Source: Vibrio cidicii
GTDB taxonomy: Bacteria; Pseudomonadota; Gammaproteobacteria; Enterobacterales; Vibrionaceae
DNA length: 64,000 nt
Assembly: GCF_009763805.1 (NCBI RefSeq)
Contig: NZ_CP046804.1
Coordinates: 3,367,467 to 3,431,466, forward strand
Direction: 5' to 3'
The notes under the pieces are model-generated. The model was not told the origin of the DNA, did no database searches, and saw only the letters and a program-made list of their open reading frames with translations. Within the stretch, counting starts at the first letter, position 1; each line of letters begins with the position of its first letter. The position numbers were made by a program, and so were the translations under genes. Positions 1-11,967 of the stretch are shown piece by piece.

Positions 1-2236
1 TCCGGCGAAAAAAGAAGCCTACCAAGCTGATATTCTTTACGGTACCAACAACGAATTCGGTTTTGACTACCTGCGTGACAATATGGCGTTTCGCAATGAA
101 GACCGCGTGCAGCGTGCGCGTTTCTTTGCTGTAGTCGATGAAGTGGACTCGATCTTGATTGATGAAGCTCGTACGCCGCTGATTATTTCAGGCCCTGCGG
201 AAGACAGTTCTGAGCTGTACACGCGGATCAACGCGCTCATTCCACTGCTGCAAAAGCAGGACAAAGAAGACAGCGAAGAGTACCGTGGTGATGGTCACTA
301 CACTGTGGACGAGAAGTCCAAGCAAGTTCACTTGACTGAAACCGGTCAGGAATTTGTTGAAGAACTGATGGTGAAAAATGGCCTGATGGAAGAAGGCGAT
401 ACCCTCTATTCTCCGACCAATATCAGCTTGCTACACCATGTCAACGCAGCACTGCGTGCGCACGTTTTGTTTGAGCGCAACGTTGACTACATTGTGACCG
501 ATGATGGTGAAGTGGTCATCGTTGATGAGCACACTGGCCGTACCATGCCGGGGCGTCGTTGGTCTGAAGGTTTGCATCAAGCGGTTGAGGCAAAAGAAGG
601 CGTCAAGATTCAAAATGAAAACCAGACGTTGGCTTCAATTACTTTCCAGAATTACTTCCGTCTGTATGAGAAACTGTCGGGTATGACAGGTACCGCAGAT
701 ACTGAAGCATTTGAGTTCCAGCAAATCTATGGCTTGGAAACTGTGGTTATTCCAACCAACAAACCAATGATCCGTAACGATATGCCAGATGTGGTTTACC
801 GCACTGAAGCGGAGAAATTTGCTGCAATCATTGAAGACATCAAAGAGCGCGTTGAAAAAGGTCAACCGGTTCTGGTAGGTACGGTATCGATTGAAAAATC
901 GGAACTGCTGTCTAACGCGCTGAAGAAAGCCAAGATCAAACATAACGTCTTGAACGCCAAGTTCCACGAGAAAGAAGCGGAAATCGTTGCTGAAGCAGGC
1001 AAGCCGGGCTCAGTGACTATTGCGACCAACATGGCCGGACGTGGTACCGACATCGTGTTGGGTGGCAGTTGGCAAGCTAAAGTTGAACAGATGGACAACC
1101 CAAGCCAAGCGCAGATTGATGCCATCAAAGCGGAATGGAAAATCGTTCATGACCAAGTGCTAGATGCGGGTGGCCTACACATTATTGGAACCGAACGTCA
1201 TGAATCTCGTCGTATCGATAACCAGTTGCGCGGCCGTTCTGGTCGTCAAGGTGATGCGGGTTCTTCGCGTTTTTATCTGTCGATGGAAGATTCCCTGTTG
1301 CGTATTTTCACCTCTGATCGCATGGCGGCCTTGATTCAAAGCGGCATGGAAGAGGGGGAAGCAATCGAATCGAAAATGTTATCTCGTTCGATTGAAAAAG
1401 CGCAGCGTAAAGTGGAAGGGCGCAACTTCGATATCCGTAAGCAATTGCTGGAATACGACGATGTGGCCAACGATCAACGCAAAGTGGTGTACGAACTGCG
1501 TGATGAGTTGATGGGCTCTGATGACATCAGCGAAATGCTTGAGCACAACCGTGTTGATGTCCTGAATAATGTGATTGATGAGTACATTCCGCCGCAATCA
1601 TTGGAAGACATGTGGGATCTGCTTGGCCTGCAAGATCGCTTGAAGAACGATTTCGACCTCGATGCGCCGGTGAAACAGTGGCTGGAGCAGGACGATAAAC
1701 TGTATGAAGAAGCACTACGCGATAAAATCATCGATCTCGCGGTAGAAGTCTACAAAGCGAAAGAAGAAGTGGTCGGTGCCCAAGTGCTGCGCAACTTCGA
1801 AAAATCAGTGATGTTGCAAACGCTAGATACCTTGTGGAAAGAGCATTTGGCCGCGATGGATCACTTGCGTCAAGGGATCCATCTGCGTGGTTATGCGCAG
1901 AAGAACCCAAAACAGGAATACAAGCGTGAGTCTTTCGAGCTGTTTGAAGGTTTATTGGAAACACTTAAATCTGACGTGATTATGATCTTGTCAAAAGTGC
2001 GCGTTCAACAACAAGAAGAAGTGGAACGTATGGAAGCCCAGCGTCGAGCGCAAGCAGAAGAAGCGGCTCGCCGAGCGCAGGCGCAACACGCAGCGGCAGA
2101 TAACCCATTGGCAGAGGGCGATGAGCACGTGTCCCATCAACCGGCTGTACGCGATGAGCGTAAAGTGGGCCGAAACGAACCTTGTCCTTGTGGCAGCGGC
2201 AAGAAATACAAACAGTGTCATGGTCAGATCAACTGA
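1..2236 (+). CDS. secA: Preprotein translocase ATPase SecA (3' part)
   Basis: SecA is the ATP-driven motor that pushes unfolded preproteins through SecYEG in the inner membrane. The gene enters from the left edge: codons read openly from base 2, through the family segment [18 protein letters not shown], so the 717-codon stretch from the ATG at 83 is not a real start. Visible motifs are the [19 protein letters not shown] region (Walker B neighbourhood), the second RecA-like domain with [11 protein letters not shown] and [11 protein letters not shown], and a C-terminal zinc/SecB-binding tail [14 protein letters not shown] preceded by a charged Ala/Arg/Glu linker. The end is intact and followed by a terminator. 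Identity is certain; roughly the first 150-200 residues lie outside the window. Confidence 0.98.
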   Translation, partial: PAKKEAYQADILYGTNNEFGFDYLRDNMAFRNEDRVQRARFFAVVDEVDSILIDEARTPLIISGPAEDSSELYTRINALIPLLQKQDKEDSEEYRGDGHYTVDEKSKQVHLTETGQEFVEELMVKNGLMEEGDTLYSPTNISLLHHVNAALRAHVLFERNVDYIVTDDGEVVIVDEHTGRTMPGRRWSEGLHQAVEAKEGVKIQNENQTLASITFQNYFRLYEKLSGMTGTADTEAFEFQQIYGLETVVIPTNKPMIRNDMPDVVYRTEAEKFAAIIEDIKERVEKGQPVLVGTVSIEKSELLSNALKKAKIKHNVLNAKFHEKEAEIVAEAGKPGSVTIATNMAGRGTDIVLGGSWQAKVEQMDNPSQAQIDAIKAEWKIVHDQVLDAGGLHIIGTERHESRRIDNQLRGRSGRQGDAGSSRFYLSMEDSLLRIFTSDRMAALIQSGMEEGEAIESKMLSRSIEKAQRKVEGRNFDIRKQLLEYDDVANDQRKVVYELRDELMGSDDISEMLEHNRVDVLNNVIDEYIPPQSLEDMWDLLGLQDRLKNDFDLDAPVKQWLEQDDKLYEEALRDKIIDLAVEVYKAKEEVVGAQVLRNFEKSVMLQTLDTLWKEHLAAMDHLRQGIHLRGYAQKNPKQEYKRESFELFEGLLETLKSDVIMILSKVRVQQQEEVERMEAQRRAQAEEAARRAQAQHAAADNPLAEGDEHVSHQPAVRDERKVGRNEPCPCGSGKKYKQCHGQIN

Positions 2237-2254
2237 TCGTGACAGTATAAGTAC

Positions 2255-2280
2255 AAAGAGTCGCTTAGGCGGCTCTTTTT
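2255..2280 (+). terminator. Intrinsic terminator after secA
   Basis: A 10-bp stem (2255-2264 with 2269-2278, one G-U pair) around a TTAG loop runs into a T-run at 2276-2280. It ends secA transcription before mutT. Confidence 0.85.
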
Positions 2281-2342
2281 GTATCAGTGAGATATCACCC
2301 GACGATAGCAGCGGGGAACATAGAGAAAGGGGAAACGCAGCA

Positions 2343-2741
2343 ATGAAACGAATTCATATTGTCGCAGGTATTATTTTTAATCAGGACAAAAGTGAGATTT
2401 TTATTACCAAACGACCAGATGATAAGCACCAAGGTGGCTTTTGGGAGTTTCCCGGTGGCAAAGTGGAAATGGGGGAATCGGTCGAGCAAGCACTGGTTCG
2501 TGAGCTGGATGAGGAAATCGGCATTCGCGTGACTGAGCAGAGCCTGTTTGAGCACTTAGAGTACGACTATCCAGACAAGTCGTTAAAATTTGATTTTATC
2601 TGTGTACACGCCTTTGATGGCCAGCCCTACGGCAAAGAAGGTCAGCAGTATGCTTGGGTCAAAGTGTCTCAGTTAAGTGAATACGCCTTTCCCGAAGCTA
2701 ACGTGCCAGTGTTGCAGCGAGTATTAAAAGAGTTTGCTTAA
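2343..2741 (+). CDS. mutT: 8-oxo-dGTP diphosphatase MutT
   Basis: Hydrolyses 8-oxo-dGTP to the monophosphate, keeping oxidised guanine out of DNA. The 132-residue product starts MKRIHIVAGIIF and carries a full Nudix box beginning GGKVEMGE and ending VRELDEEIGI, with the catalytic Glu pair. An open frame runs upstream into secA from 2121, but that extension is secA read in another frame plus its terminator; the ATG at 2343 follows an AAAGGGG ribosome site. The secA-mutT order matches E. coli and other Vibrio. Confidence 0.95.
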   Translation: MKRIHIVAGIIFNQDKSEIFITKRPDDKHQGGFWEFPGGKVEMGESVEQALVRELDEEIGIRVTEQSLFEHLEYDYPDKSLKFDFICVHAFDGQPYGKEGQQYAWVKVSQLSEYAFPEANVPVLQRVLKEFA

Positions 2742-2771
2742 TCTCTGGTCTCCCGTTGGGATTGTTGTTAG

Positions 2772-3644
<873 letters not shown>

Positions 3645-3657
3645 TTAAATAATTATG

Positions 3658-3683
3658 CGCCGGCACTTGCCGGCGTTTCTTTA
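3658..3683 (+). terminator. Intrinsic terminator after dapB
   Basis: A GC-only 7-bp stem CGCCGGC/GCCGGCG (3658-3664 and 3669-3675) with an ACTT loop precedes TTTCTTTATTT. Confidence 0.88.
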
Positions 3684-3991
3684 TTTCTCGTTTTTCTTCT
3701 CTTAATCACCCATCGATTTTTTTCCATTTAATGACTTACTTTTCTTGTTTTTTCTGTGCTTACGTGTTGGTTTTTGTTTGAGTTGCTCAAAAGTTGGATG
3801 AGTGGTTTGCTGAGCAACGTTTGCGTCAAAAACAAAAATGAAACTGTGATCTGGGATGGCGTTTAAAAGTGGTGTTTCATCAAAATTACCTCAAAGTGCC
3901 CTTTGCGGATTAATAAACTTGTACTTTTGCGGTTATTTTATGGCTTTTTGCTTTAACTGGTCTAAATGGCAAATATGTTTTTGACTAATTG

Positions 3992-4020
3992 TTGACAGAA
4001 ATCACTACGATCTTTAGAAT
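3992..4020 (+). promoter_or_regulatory. Sigma-70 promoter of carAB
   Basis: A perfect -35 TTGACA (3992-3997) and a good -10 TAGAAT (4015-4020) are separated by exactly 17 bp, so transcription should start near 4027 and give a leader of about 100 nt before carA. The leader holds a short perfect inverted repeat, CCGAA-ATC-TTCGG (4043-4055). I found no clear arginine-operator palindrome. The rest of the 3684-3990 gap is AT-rich with nothing I can name. Confidence 0.75.
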
Positions 4021-4126
4021 ACCGCCAATTTGTCTGATTTCCCCGAAATCTTCGGAACGTGGTGTTAAGGAAGGCAGATTTGCAGTTTAATTTATTATTT
4101 TTGCATTTTTATTCCTGGAGGTTGTC

Positions 4127-5266
4127 TTGAGTAAATCAGCACTGTTAGTCCTAGAAGATGGGACAGTGTTCCGCGGAGTTTCCATTGGTGCAGATGGGTC
4201 GTCCGTTGGTGAAGTCGTTTTTAATACCTCGATGACGGGGTACCAAGAAATCCTCACTGATCCTTCCTATTCCCAACAAATCGTTACTCTTACTTATCCT
4301 CACATTGGCAATACCGGTACTAACGCCGAAGATGAAGAATCCTCTTCGATTCATGCACAAGGCCTTGTGATTCGCGATCTTCCTCTTATCGCTTCTAACT
4401 TCCGCAGTGAACGTTCTCTTTCCGATTACCTTAAGTCACAAAACATTGTCGGCATTGCTGACATTGATACGCGTAAGCTGACTCGTATTTTGCGTGAAAA
4501 AGGGGCGCAAAATGGCTGCATCATGGCTGGCGATAATCTGGATGAAGCGTTGGCTCTGGCAAAAGCGAAAGAGTTCCCTGGTCTAAAAGGGATGGATCTG
4601 GCGAAAGTCGTCACGACCAAAGAAGCGTACCAATGGAAACAAGGTTCATGGACACTGGAAGGTGGCCTGCCTGAAGCAAAAGACGATAGCGAACTGCCAT
4701 ACCACGTCGTGGCGTACGATTTCGGTGCCAAGCGTAACATCCTGCGTATGTTGGTGGACCGTGGTTGCCGACTGACCGTTGTTCCAGCACAAACCTCCGC
4801 TGAAGAAGTACTGGCGATGAATCCAGATGGTGTGTTCCTATCGAATGGCCCAGGTGACCCAGCACCTTGTACTTACGCAATCGAAGCGACAAAAACTTTC
4901 CTTGAGAAAAGCCTACCTGTGTTTGGTATCTGTTTAGGTCACCAAATCCTTGCACTCGCTTCTGGTGCTCAGACGATAAAAATGAAATTTGGTCACCACG
5001 GTGCGAACCACCCGGTTAAAGATCTTGAGCGTGGTGTCGTCATGATTACTTCTCAAAACCACGGTTTTGCTGCGGATGAAGCAACACTACCTGAGAACCT
5101 ACGTGCAACGCACAAATCACTATTTGATGGTTCTCTACAAGGTATTCACCGTACGGATAAGCCAGCATTCAGCTTCCAGGGTCACCCTGAAGCGAGCCCT
5201 GGTCCGCACGATGCAGCACCGCTATTTGACCACTTCATTGAATTGATTAAACAACACCGCGCTTAA
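4127..5266 (+). CDS. carA: Carbamoyl-phosphate synthase small subunit CarA
   Basis: Supplies ammonia from glutamine to CarB for carbamoyl phosphate, the shared precursor of arginine and pyrimidines. The 379-residue protein has the N-terminal CPSase domain ([13 protein letters not shown]) and a C-terminal class I glutaminase with the nucleophile elbow FGICLGHQ and the His-Glu pair in GHPEASPGP. The start codon is TTG at 4127, supported by a CTGGAGG ribosome site at 4114-4120 and by the conserved N-terminus [12 protein letters not shown]. It is followed by carB after 16 bases, so the two are one operon. Confidence 0.97.
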   Translation: MSKSALLVLEDGTVFRGVSIGADGSSVGEVVFNTSMTGYQEILTDPSYSQQIVTLTYPHIGNTGTNAEDEESSSIHAQGLVIRDLPLIASNFRSERSLSDYLKSQNIVGIADIDTRKLTRILREKGAQNGCIMAGDNLDEALALAKAKEFPGLKGMDLAKVVTTKEAYQWKQGSWTLEGGLPEAKDDSELPYHVVAYDFGAKRNILRMLVDRGCRLTVVPAQTSAEEVLAMNPDGVFLSNGPGDPAPCTYAIEATKTFLEKSLPVFGICLGHQILALASGAQTIKMKFGHHGANHPVKDLERGVVMITSQNHGFAADEATLPENLRATHKSLFDGSLQGIHRTDKPAFSFQGHPEASPGPHDAAPLFDHFIELIKQHRA

Positions 5267-5282
5267 TTTGGAGTAGTAGATA

Positions 5283-8200
5283 ATGCCAAAACGTACTGAC
5301 ATTCAGAGCATTCTTATTTTAGGTGCAGGTCCAATTGTTATCGGTCAGGCTTGTGAGTTTGACTACTCTGGTGCTCAAGCGTGTAAAGCGCTACGCGAAG
5401 AGGGTTACCGAGTTATCCTTGTGAACTCAAACCCAGCAACTATCATGACTGACCCAGAAATGGCAGATGCAACTTACATCGAGCCAATTCACTGGGAAGT
5501 GGTACGTAAGATCATCGAGAAAGAACGCCCAGATGCGATTCTTCCAACAATGGGTGGTCAAACGGCTCTTAACTGTGCGCTTGCTCTAGAAGCAAATGGC
5601 GTTCTTAAAGAGTTCGGCGTAGAGATGATTGGTGCGACTGCAGATGCAATCGACAAAGCTGAAGACCGTTCTCGCTTTGATAAAGCCATGAAGTCTATCG
5701 GTTTAGAATGTCCACGCGCTGATACGGCGAAAACCATGGAAGAAGCTTACCGTGTTCTCGATATGGTTGGTTTCCCATGTATCATCCGTCCATCATTCAC
5801 TATGGGTGGTACTGGTGGTGGTATCGCTTACAACAAAGAAGAGTTCGAAGAAATTTGTACTCGTGGTCTGGATTTATCTCCAACCAACGAGCTGCTTATC
5901 GATGAATCTCTAATTGGTTGGAAAGAGTACGAGATGGAAGTTGTTCGTGATAAGAAAGACAACTGTATCATCGTTTGTGCGATTGAAAACTTTGACCCAA
6001 TGGGCATCCACACTGGTGACTCAATCACAGTTGCACCCGCTCAGACTCTGACTGACAAAGAGTACCAAATCATGCGTAACGCTTCTCTAGCGGTACTGCG
6101 TGAAATCGGTGTAGAGACTGGTGGTTCAAACGTACAGTTTGGTATCAACCCGAAAGATGGCCGTATGGTTATCATCGAGATGAACCCACGTGTATCTCGT
6201 TCTTCAGCTCTGGCTTCGAAAGCAACAGGTTTCCCAATCGCGAAAATCGCAGCGAAACTGGCAGTTGGCTTCACTTTAGACGAGCTAATGAATGACATCA
6301 CTGGTGGCGCAACGCCAGCATCATTCGAACCAACCATCGACTACGTTGTGACTAAGATTCCGCGCTTTAACTTCGAGAAATTTGCTGGTGCCAACGACCG
6401 TCTGACGACTCAGATGAAGTCTGTGGGTGAGGTTATGGCGATTGGTCGTAACCAACAAGAATCGCTACAAAAAGCTCTGCGTGGCTTGGAAGTGGGTGTG
6501 AATGGGTTAGATGAAATGGTCGACCTTGACGCTCCGGACGCACTGACCAAGATTCGTCACGAGTTGAAAGAAGCGGGCGCTGAGCGTATTTGGTACATCG
6601 CGGATGCATTCCGTGCCGGTATGTCTGTTGATGGCGTATTCAACCTGACAAACGTTGACCGTTGGTTCCTAGTTCAAATCGAAGAATTAGTGAAATTAGA
6701 AGCTGAAGTGAAAGCGGGCGGTTTTGCTGGTCTGACTCAAGATGTTCTGAAGAAGATGAAGCGCAAAGGCTTCTCTGACGCACGTCTGTCTAAGTTACTT
6801 GGTGTAGCCGAAAGCGAAATCCGTCGTCTACGTGACCAGTACGATATTCACCCAGTTTACAAGCGTGTTGATACTTGTGCGGCTGAATTTGCTTCTGACA
6901 CCGCATACATGTACTCATCTTACGATGAAGAGTGTGAAGCGAACCCAACAGATAAAGACAAGATCATGGTTCTTGGCGGCGGTCCAAACCGTATCGGTCA
7001 AGGTATTGAGTTTGACTACTGCTGTGTACACGCATCTCTAGCACTTCGCGAAGATGGCTTTGAGACTATCATGGTTAACTGTAACCCTGAGACAGTTTCT
7101 ACAGACTACGACACTTCAGACCGTCTGTACTTCGAACCAGTAACACTGGAAGACGTACTAGCAATCGTACGTGTTGAAAAGCCAAAAGGCGTTATCGTTC
7201 AGTACGGTGGTCAAACGCCACTGAAACTGGCGCGTGCTTTAGAAGCTGCTGGCGTGCCAATCATTGGTACTAGCCCTGATGCTATTGACCGTGCAGAAGA
7301 CCGTGAGCGCTTCCAAGCTGCGGTTGAGCGTTTAGGCTTACTACAGCCAGAAAACGCGACAGTAACGACGATGGAACAAGCGGTAGAGAAGTCGAAAGAG
7401 ATCGGTTTCCCACTGGTTGTGCGTCCTTCATACGTACTTGGTGGTCGTGCGATGGAAATCGTCTATGACGAGCAAGATCTGCGTCGTTACTTTAACGAAG
7501 CGGTAAGCGTATCGAATGAATCTCCGGTTTTGCTGGACCGTTTCCTTGATGACGCAACGGAAGTGGACGTTGATGCTATCTGTGACGGCGAAACGCGTCG
7601 TGATTGGCGGTATCATGGAACACATCGAACAAGCGGGTGTTCACTCGGGTGACTCAGCATGTTCGCTTCCAGCATACACGCTAAGCCAAGAAATTCAGGA
7701 CAAGATGCGTGAACAAGTAGAGAAACTGGCTTTCGAACTTGGTGTACGCGGTCTGATGAATACTCAGTTTGCTGTTAAAGATAACGAAGTTTACCTCATC
7801 GAAGTAAACCCACGTGCTGCACGTACAGTACCATTCGTATCGAAAGCAACGGGCGCACCACTAGCGAAAATCGCTGCACGTGTTATGGCTGGTCAAACTC
7901 TTGAGCAACAAGGTTTCACGAAAGAGATCATCCCACCATACTACTCAGTAAAAGAAGTGGTACTGCCGTTCAACAAGTTCCCTGGCGTTGACCCATTATT
8001 AGGCCCAGAAATGCGCTCTACTGGTGAGGTTATGGGTGTCGGTGCAACGTTTGCTGAAGCATACGCGAAAGCGGAACTGGGCTGTGGTGCCGTTTACCCT
8101 GAAGGTGGTCGTGCACTACTTTCAGTACGTGAAGGTGATAAAGAGCGCGTTGTTGACCTAGCTTCTAAGCTAGTGAAACTGGGTTACCAACTAGATGCAA

Positions 8201-8517
8201 CTCACGGTACTGCGGTGATTCTAGGTGAAGCTGGCATTAACCCACGCTTGGTAAACAAAGTTCATGAAGGTCGTCCACACATTCTGGACCGCATCAAGAA
8301 CAATGAATATACCTACATCGTGAACACAGCATCTGGTCGCCAAGCGATTGAAGATTCTAAGCTGCTACGTCGTGGTGCTTTGGCTGAGAAAGTGAACTAT
8401 ACAACAACGCTAAACGCAGCGTTTGCAACCTGTATGTCTCACACCGCAGATGCCAAAGCGAGCGTGACATCAGTGCAAGAGCTGCACGCGCAAGTGAAAG
8501 CAAGTTTACAAGCGTAA
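5283..8517 (+). CDS. carB: Carbamoyl-phosphate synthase large subunit CarB (frame broken once)
   Basis: Makes carbamoyl phosphate from bicarbonate, ammonia and two ATP. The protein has two homologous ATP-grasp halves, the second starting near [22 protein letters not shown], plus a C-terminal allosteric domain. As read, the frame from 5283 stops at 7652, and the rest (from [15 protein letters not shown] on) continues in the next frame to 8517. Dropping one A from the AAA at 7591-7593 gives [12 protein letters not shown] and a normal 1077-residue protein. With carbamoyl phosphate needed for both arginine and pyrimidines, a real break would cause auxotrophy. The break fits the GAAC to GAAAC pattern seen eleven more times here, so the gene is probably intact in the cell. 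Confidence 0.93.
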
Positions 8518-8567
8518 GACAGTAAGCCGCCTTAAATATATCAACAGGCTTATTTGACAACCTCATT

Positions 8568-8593
8568 GCCCGCTCATTTGAGCGGGCTTTTTT
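8568..8593 (+). terminator. Intrinsic terminator after carB
   Basis: Perfect 8-bp stem GCCCGCTC/GAGCGGGC (8568-8575, 8580-8587) with an ATTT loop and six Ts. It ends at the base before the first ATG of the next open frame (8594), which argues against that ATG being a real start. Confidence 0.92.
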
Positions 8594-8725
8594 ATGTCAG
8601 CAGGAGCAAGAACTCGATATGATATTGATGAAAATTTGGAATGGGTTGTTGTCGCTTGTTTCGCTGTTGTTACCGCACCGTCAGTGCTACTTTGTTGTTT
8701 TATTCAGTGGTTGATTTGCAAGGTC

Positions 8726-9505
8726 ATGGAAGTTTCGTTAGAAGTATTAGGATTACTGTTTTTGGTTGCGGGCGTGGCCGGCTTTATTGATGCGATGGCA
8801 GGCGGCGGCGGCTTGCTGACCTTACCAGCACTATTAGCGGCAGGAGTACCTCCGACTCAGGCATTAGCTACCAATAAGCTGCAGAGTTCCTTCGGTAGTT
8901 TCTCTGCCAGCTGGTATTTTGTGCGCAATGGCATTGTCAGCCTCAAAGAGATGCGTCTGGCGATTGCCTGTACTTTTATTGGCTCAGCAATGGGTGCCGA
9001 GCTGGTACAACAATTTGATGCGTCGCTGTTGACCAGTTTGATCCCGCTGCTGCTGATCGCAATTTCTCTCTATTTTTTGCTGGCCCCGCAGACTCGCGCC
9101 GATTCAGGTAAAAAACCGTTGCCGGAAGCGCTGTTCGCATTATGTATTGGTGGCGGTATCGGTTTTTATGATGGCTTTTTTGGTCCGGGGACCGGCTCCA
9201 TTTTTACCGTCTGTTTTGTGGTGTTGGGGCATTTCAGCCTAGTCGATGCGACCGCACGTACTAAAGTGCTTAACTTCACCTCCAATATCGCCGCGCTGAC
9301 TTTCTTTTTGATTGCTGGCCTGCCTATCTGGCAAATTGGTCTGACGATGGCGGTCGGTGGGTTTATCGGCGCTCGTATGGGCGCGAAAGTTGTGGTCACC
9401 AAAGGCCAAAAATGGATCCGTCCTCTGGTGATTACCATGTCGATGCTGATGGCACTTAAGCTGCTGTGGGAACAGCACTCACAATCGTTTCTATCAATGT
9501 TCTAA
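8726..9505 (+). CDS. yfcA: TauE/SafE (YfcA-like) membrane permease
   Basis: Predicted inner-membrane exporter or transporter of the TSUP family, which moves small anions such as sulfite or organosulfonates; the substrate here is unknown. From the ATG at 8726 (MEVSLEVLGLLFLVAG) the product is 259 residues, nearly all hydrophobic helices, with the family signature DAMAGGGGLLTLPALL at the N-terminus and a second repeat copy around GFYDGFFGPGTGSIF. The open frame runs back to 8594, but that start touches the carB terminator, so I use the inner ATG. The 3' end overlaps the convergent LysR gene by 50 bp. Confidence 0.85.
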   Translation: MEVSLEVLGLLFLVAGVAGFIDAMAGGGGLLTLPALLAAGVPPTQALATNKLQSSFGSFSASWYFVRNGIVSLKEMRLAIACTFIGSAMGAELVQQFDASLLTSLIPLLLIAISLYFLLAPQTRADSGKKPLPEALFALCIGGGIGFYDGFFGPGTGSIFTVCFVVLGHFSLVDATARTKVLNFTSNIAALTFFLIAGLPIWQIGLTMAVGGFIGARMGAKVVVTKGQKWIRPLVITMSMLMALKLLWEQHSQSFLSMF

Positions 9506-10301
9506 CACGCGGCGAGCGGTAGCTGGTGGCCCGAAGACAAATGTGGATCGGGCGAAACAGCGGCGCTAATTCGGCAAAGTCAAAGCAGTATTGTGACTCG
9601 ATTTTGAGCGCATTGACGATGGAAAGGGGCACGAGGGCGGGGGCCATACCACCCAATGCCAATTGTGCAGATGCGGTGTAGGAGTCCATTTCCATCACCG
9701 GATTGATGCCAAGCCTAGCGAGGATGGCGGCCTGATAGGTGTTAGCCGGGTTGGCCAAGTCGTTGGTCACCACTTCGTTTGGCAAGCTGCTCAATGGCTG
9801 GCGACTGACAATATAAAATGGCTCATCGAACAGATGCAGCGTCATCAACCCATGGTTACCCGGCAGATAGCCAGCGCAAAGCCCTAGCGTGGCTTTGCCC
9901 GATTGAACCTGTTCGACAATGCGCGGCGTATGGTGCGTGGTGATGGAGAAGTGAGGATCACGCTGGCGGTACTCGCCCATCACTTGAGTCAGATAGCCAG
10001 CGACCAAAGTTTCTGAGCAGTCGAGGCGGATCAGGGTATCATCTTCCAGCGCTTGCTGCTCAAAGATTAGGCCGCGCAACTCATTGAATGTCGGCCCAAT
10101 ATTGGCGATCAACTGCTCGGCTTCGGCGGTGAGTTTGATGTGCCGACCAGCAGGAACCACCAGTTTCTTACCCAGTTTCTTTTCCAGATTGGCAATCCGT
10201 TTGCTGACAGCAGACTGGCTGATATACAGCTGGCTGCCTGTGCGGCTCATGGTTTTTTCTTTACTGAGGACTAACAGCGTTTCGATGCCTTCTAACAGCA
10301 T
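9456..10301 (-). CDS. LysR-family transcriptional regulator
   Basis: A 281-residue LysR-type regulator. The N-terminal winged helix-turn-helix is visible as SQSAVSKRIANLEKKLGKKL (about residues 28-47), followed by a periplasmic-binding-like effector domain (about 90-275). It lies convergent to, and overlapping by 50 bp, the yfcA-like gene, which may or may not be its target. No ribosome site is obvious in front of the ATG. The ligand cannot be inferred from the sequence. Confidence 0.88.
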   Translation of the reverse strand: MLLEGIETLLVLSKEKTMSRTGSQLYISQSAVSKRIANLEKKLGKKLVVPAGRHIKLTAEAEQLIANIGPTFNELRGLIFEQQALEDDTLIRLDCSETLVAGYLTQVMGEYRQRDPHFSITTHHTPRIVEQVQSGKATLGLCAGYLPGNHGLMTLHLFDEPFYIVSRQPLSSLPNEVVTNDLANPANTYQAAILARLGINPVMEMDSYTASAQLALGGMAPALVPLSIVNALKIESQYCFDFAELAPLFRPIHICLRATSYRSPRVRTLIETIVSAVPTAA

Positions 10302-10395
10302 AGACGGTGATGAATATTGGGAATAGGTGATTCACTGTAACCGAGAGAAAGCGACATGCCAAGCGACCAGCGAAATAAAGAGAGTGCACTCATAG

Positions 10396-10415
10396 GGCCG
10401 CCCACTATGGCGGCC
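10396..10415 (-). terminator. Hairpin downstream of the TRIC-family gene
   Basis: Perfect 7-bp GC stem GGCCGCC/GGCGGCC with a 6-base loop, placed 20 bases after the stop codon of the minus-strand operon. There is no T-run on the minus strand, so it is a weak terminator or an mRNA 3'-end stabiliser. Confidence 0.4.
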
Positions 10416-10434
10416 AAGGATTCACAGTTGATGA

Positions 10435-11056
10435 TTAGCGGTTGATGGCAAAAATCGGTAGCGACAAATGCCAGCGGATCGCGCCTAGGCGAATGATTAA
10501 AGTGGAAATTACCCCGGCTAAAAAAGCGGTGGAGTTATCATAGCCCATGCTCAAGGCAACCGTGTGGAACACACCGCCGATAATACAGGCGGTGGCGTAC
10601 ACTTCGCTGCGCAGTACCATAGGGATTTCACGTGCCAGCACGTCGCGGATAATGCCGCCGCCACAGCCCGTAATCACGCCCATGATCACCGCCACCATGC
10701 CTGAGTCTTGATAGGCTAAGGCTTTTTCTACGCCGATGCCGACAAACACCGCTAAGCCAATCGCATCACACACGGGCAAAACCCACCAAGAGAGGCGTTT
10801 TGGGCGACGTACCAGCAGCATGGTGAGTAAGCAGGTGATAAAAATTACCCATAGATAGGTCGTGTCTTTGATCCAAAACACTGGCGTGGCGCCCAGCGCC
10901 ATATCACGGATTGTGCCGCCACCGATGGCAGTGACACTGCCCAGAAACCGCCACACCAAACGGGTCCATTTTCAGTCGTCCAGCGAGTAACACACCAGAA
11001 ACCGCAAATACGGCGGTACCAAATAAATCAATAAAATACAGCAGCATGGAATCCAT
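10435..11056 (-). CDS. TRIC/UPF0126-family membrane protein (frame broken once)
   Basis: Inner-membrane protein of the prokaryotic trimeric intracellular cation channel family (formerly UPF0126). Two repeats each carry the family GGGxxRD motif: [15 protein letters not shown] and [16 protein letters not shown]. The N-terminus [21 protein letters not shown] ... KMDPFGVAV and the rest lie in different frames. Removing one base of the AAA at 10945-10947 (plus strand) joins them as [15 protein letters not shown], giving about 206 residues. The ATG at 11047 is an alternative start. It is the last gene of the mtnN-cbiB-btuF unit; its link to cobalamin uptake is positional only. Confidence 0.82.
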
Positions 11057-11129
11057 GTTACTCGATACCCTATAAATGCAAGAAAAGGAAAAATTGGGGG
11101 CAAATTGTACGAAATTTTTTTGCCAAAAG

Positions 11130-11967
11130 TTAGCGATTTCCGCGGATGGTGGCAAAGTGCTCACATACTTGTTCAATCGCCAATAATGTTCTTGGGGTCG
11201 GACGATTGAGCCAGTCGGCATTGAGCTGCCAAGAGTGACCGTTTTGCAGCGCAGGGATCTCATCTCGCCAGGCATCCCACATCCCCCCATCACGCATGGC
11301 GTGCTCTGAGGCGAACATCGCCTGCGGTTTTCGCAGCACGACTTGCTCGACACTCACTTGCGGATAAGGTGACGCTGCATTGGCAAAGATGTTTTCCCCG
11401 CCACAAAAAGTAAACACCTCGCTGGGCCAATTTTTCCCCGCAACCGTGATGATCGGCGCTTCACTCAGCTGGTAAAAATAACGCACCTTTTCACTGCTGC
11501 GATATTTTTCGCTAAGTCTATTTAGTTGAGAGCGAAAACGCGCCGCCTCTTCGCGCCCTTGCTGTGGATTGGCGCTGTACTGGCTGAGCTGTTCGATATT
11601 GTTGGCGATGTCGGCCAAGCTTTCGGTTTTCGATTCGTAGAGGTGAAAGCCAAACTGGCGCAATTTTTCCAATTCTTTGGCTGGGTTGCCAGCCGGCCAA
11701 GCAATGATTAAGTCCGGTTGCAAGGCGATGATGCGTTCAAGCTTGATCCCTTTGTAGTTGGCGATCTTTTCCAGCTTTTGAGCCTCTTGCGGGTAGTCGC
11801 TCATTTCGCTAACGGCAATCAGTTGTTCTCCAAGTCCTGCCGCATACGCCAGTTTCTGTGGCGTGGGGGGCAAGGCTGATCACCCGCTTGGCTGGCACGG
11901 CGAAAGAGGCTTTCACCGTGCATAGAAGTAAAAACAGAATCAATAGAGCAGGGCGCATGACAGTCAT
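11130..11967 (-). CDS. btuF: Cobalamin-binding periplasmic protein BtuF (frame broken once)
   Basis: Periplasmic vitamin B12-binding protein that delivers cobalamin to BtuCD. A signal peptide ([20 protein letters not shown]) precedes [11 protein letters not shown]; the remainder, [16 protein letters not shown] onwards, is in the next frame. Deleting one base of the TTT at 11853-11855 (AAA on the coding strand) joins them into a ~278-residue protein (E. coli 266). The start ATG at 11967 overlaps the stop of cbiB as TAATG, suggesting translational coupling; the ATG at 11958 is an alternative. The C-terminal half shows the usual [18 protein letters not shown] segment. Confidence 0.9.

Noticed and set aside
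7591..7593. Programmed frameshift in carB
   Set aside because: No slippery stop/SD context, and the same triplet breaks ten unrelated genes, so a shared technical or chemical cause is more likely.
8594..8725. Upstream extension of the yfcA-like gene (44 extra codons)
   Set aside because: It begins at the base after the carB terminator T-run and codes a non-conserved stretch; the ATG at 8726 gives the family N-terminus.
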